Assembly: GCA_947487205.1 (NCBI GenBank)
Contig: CANKVU010000011.1
Coordinates: forward strand, 78,493 to 142,492
Length of the DNA stretch: 64,000 bases
Origin: an uncultured Paracoccaceae bacterium
GTDB lineage: Bacteria > Pseudomonadota > Alphaproteobacteria > Rhodobacterales > Rhodobacteraceae
Direction of reading: 5' to 3'
Numbering within the stretch: position 1 is the first letter of the stretch; each line of letters opens with the position of its first letter. Under the pieces are notes generated by a model. The model saw only the letters and a program-made list of their open reading frames with translations, was not told the origin of the DNA and did no database searches. Positions 63,304-64,000 of the stretch are shown here, piece by piece. Both the position numbers and the translations under genes were made by a program.

Positions 63304-63870
63304 TTACTGTGTGACGCTTCTGATCACCTTGTAAGCTGTTGACCTGCCTATGCCGAGGTGTTTGGCGGCTTGTGAGACGGATTTTCCTGCGCCGACGAGG
63401 TCTTGGAGAGCTGAGATTTTTTCGGGCGGCAATGGCGGTCGCCCAGGGGCGCGACCATGCTTTCGGGCGTTGATCAGTCCGTCTTTGGTGCGCTCCGAGA
63501 TCAGGCGGCGCTCGAAATGTGCAATGGCACCGAAGACATGGAACACCAGTTCACCTGCGGCGGACGTTGTGTCGATCCGCTCCTCCAGGCTGATCAGATT
63601 GATTTCTCTGGCCTTGAGGTCATCGACCGTTTTGAGCAGTTCCTTGAGCGACCGACCCAGACGATCGAGCCGGATGACAGCAAGCGTATCGTTGGGGCGG
63701 GCCTGATCGAGTAAGGCAGCCAGACCGGGTCGGTTGAACGTCTTGCCTGAGATCACGTCCTCGAACACGCGTACCGCGCCGTGCTGTAGCAGTCGGTCTT
63801 TCTGGCCAGACAGATCCTGATCAGCGGTTGAGACCCTTGCATATCCGAGAATGTCGCCTGTGCGTGGCAT
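63304..63870 (-). CDS. Serine resolvase/invertase
   Basis: This is a 188-aa small serine recombinase. It has GYARVSTADQDLSGQKDRLL with the catalytic Ser14, the Arg motif AVIRLDRLGRSLKELLKTVD near 63-82, and ERRLISERTKDGLINARKHG near 119-138. The C-terminal HTH is SVSQAAKHLGIGRSTAYKVI. It resolves or inverts DNA at a nearby res-type site. The res-like repeats upstream at 63881-63924 support it. A transposase is not in view, so it may be plasmid dimer resolution or part of a Tn3-like element to the right. Confidence 0.92.
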   Translation of the reverse strand: MPRTGDILGYARVSTADQDLSGQKDRLLQHGAVRVFEDVISGKTFNRPGLAALLDQARPNDTLAVIRLDRLGRSLKELLKTVDDLKAREINLISLEERIDTTSAAGELVFHVFGAIAHFERRLISERTKDGLINARKHGRAPGRPPLPPEKISALQDLVGAGKSVSQAAKHLGIGRSTAYKVIRSVTQ

Positions 63871-63880
63871 GGTGTCTCCA

Positions 63881-63924
63881 AAACGACCGTTTTAGGGCGT
63901 GATTTCCTGTGGCCGCTCTAAACT
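63881..63924. promoter_or_regulatory. res-like site of the resolvase
   Basis: A perfect 14-bp palindrome AAAACG-AC-CGTTTT at 63881-63894 is followed by TTTAGGGCG and GCCGCTCTAAA, which are inverted to each other. They lie 10-54 bp upstream of the resolvase start, the usual position for recombinase subsites and its promoter. The rest to 64000 shows nothing. Confidence 0.55.
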
Positions 63925-64000
63925 GTAGATCGCTTCGCTATCTGTCCGGGTTTTGTCGGCGTTATTTGTCAGTCTCCTGGTCCGATCACGAGGCGATCGC

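Overview
The window reads as part of a large, GC-rich alphaproteobacterial plasmid, most likely from the Rhodobacteraceae. The reasons are the gene content (ParA with an N-terminal MerR-like helix, a MobC/relaxase/VirD4 set, VirC1/VirC2-like genes, a strawberry-notch helicase-methyltransferase, a large ParB-like protein, DUF736/DUF2493/DUF3768 proteins and ArdC) and the uniformly high GC. I saw no rRNA, tRNA or CRISPR array. Species and plasmid identity cannot be settled from the sequence alone.

Layout. 1-7 kb is the plasmid backbone: parB (cut by the window edge), parA, a decayed gene, a winged-helix protein, a RepA-like initiator and an array of about ten 28-bp iterons that probably marks the origin. 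The scar of an IS30-family transposase follows. 7-14 kb is the mobilisation region: traG/virD4, relaxase and mobC are packed on the minus strand. They are separated from plus-strand virC1/virC2-like genes by a gap that holds a plausible oriT. No type IV secretion channel genes lie in the window, so as seen this is a mobilisation rather than a self-transfer set. 14-25 kb is an accessory region of small, mostly unrecognised genes, many coupled by 4-bp start/stop overlaps, and at least two genes here look frameshifted. 25-31.5 kb is a redox and metal island: two TlpA/DsbE thioredoxins, CcdA, a methyltransferase, two CDF-type transporters, lspA, a CYP152 fatty-acid peroxygenase and an ArsR regulator. 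It ends in a multicopper-oxidase scar.

31.8-43.6 kb returns to plasmid accessory genes: a 1,396-aa methyltransferase/helicase, a 706-aa ParB-like protein, DUF3768, an exonuclease with a BRCT domain, ArdC and several small genes. Most are on the minus strand and are preceded by GC hairpins a few tens of bases before the start codon. This block resembles the protective cargo many plasmids express on entering a new host. 43.8-58.3 kb is a 14.4-kb block bracketed by two nearly identical 83-bp direct repeats. It carries copper genes (cytochrome c, Met-rich multicopper oxidase, a 42-aa Met-rich membrane peptide, DUF302, TVP38, an APC permease, a CopA-type ATPase, DUF411) and sulfur genes (SulP, a persulfide-dioxygenase-like hydrolase, two YeeE/YedE half-proteins, a BigR/SqrR-type repressor). 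IS66 and integrase scars lie inside it. 58.3-64 kb holds a LysR regulator, two aldo/keto reductases, a flavodoxin-like protein, a secreted alpha/beta hydrolase and a serine resolvase with a res-like site.

Overall this is a mosaic: a replication and mobilisation core, a probable host-entry block, and at least two metal/sulfur stress islands whose edges are littered with mobile-element remnants. The items most worth a second look are the 83-bp repeats around the copper-sulfur block, the repeated leader hairpins, the candidate oriT beside virC1/virC2, the P450 peroxygenase in a metal-resistance operon, and the pair of 66-aa paralogues at 42.3 and 43.4 kb.
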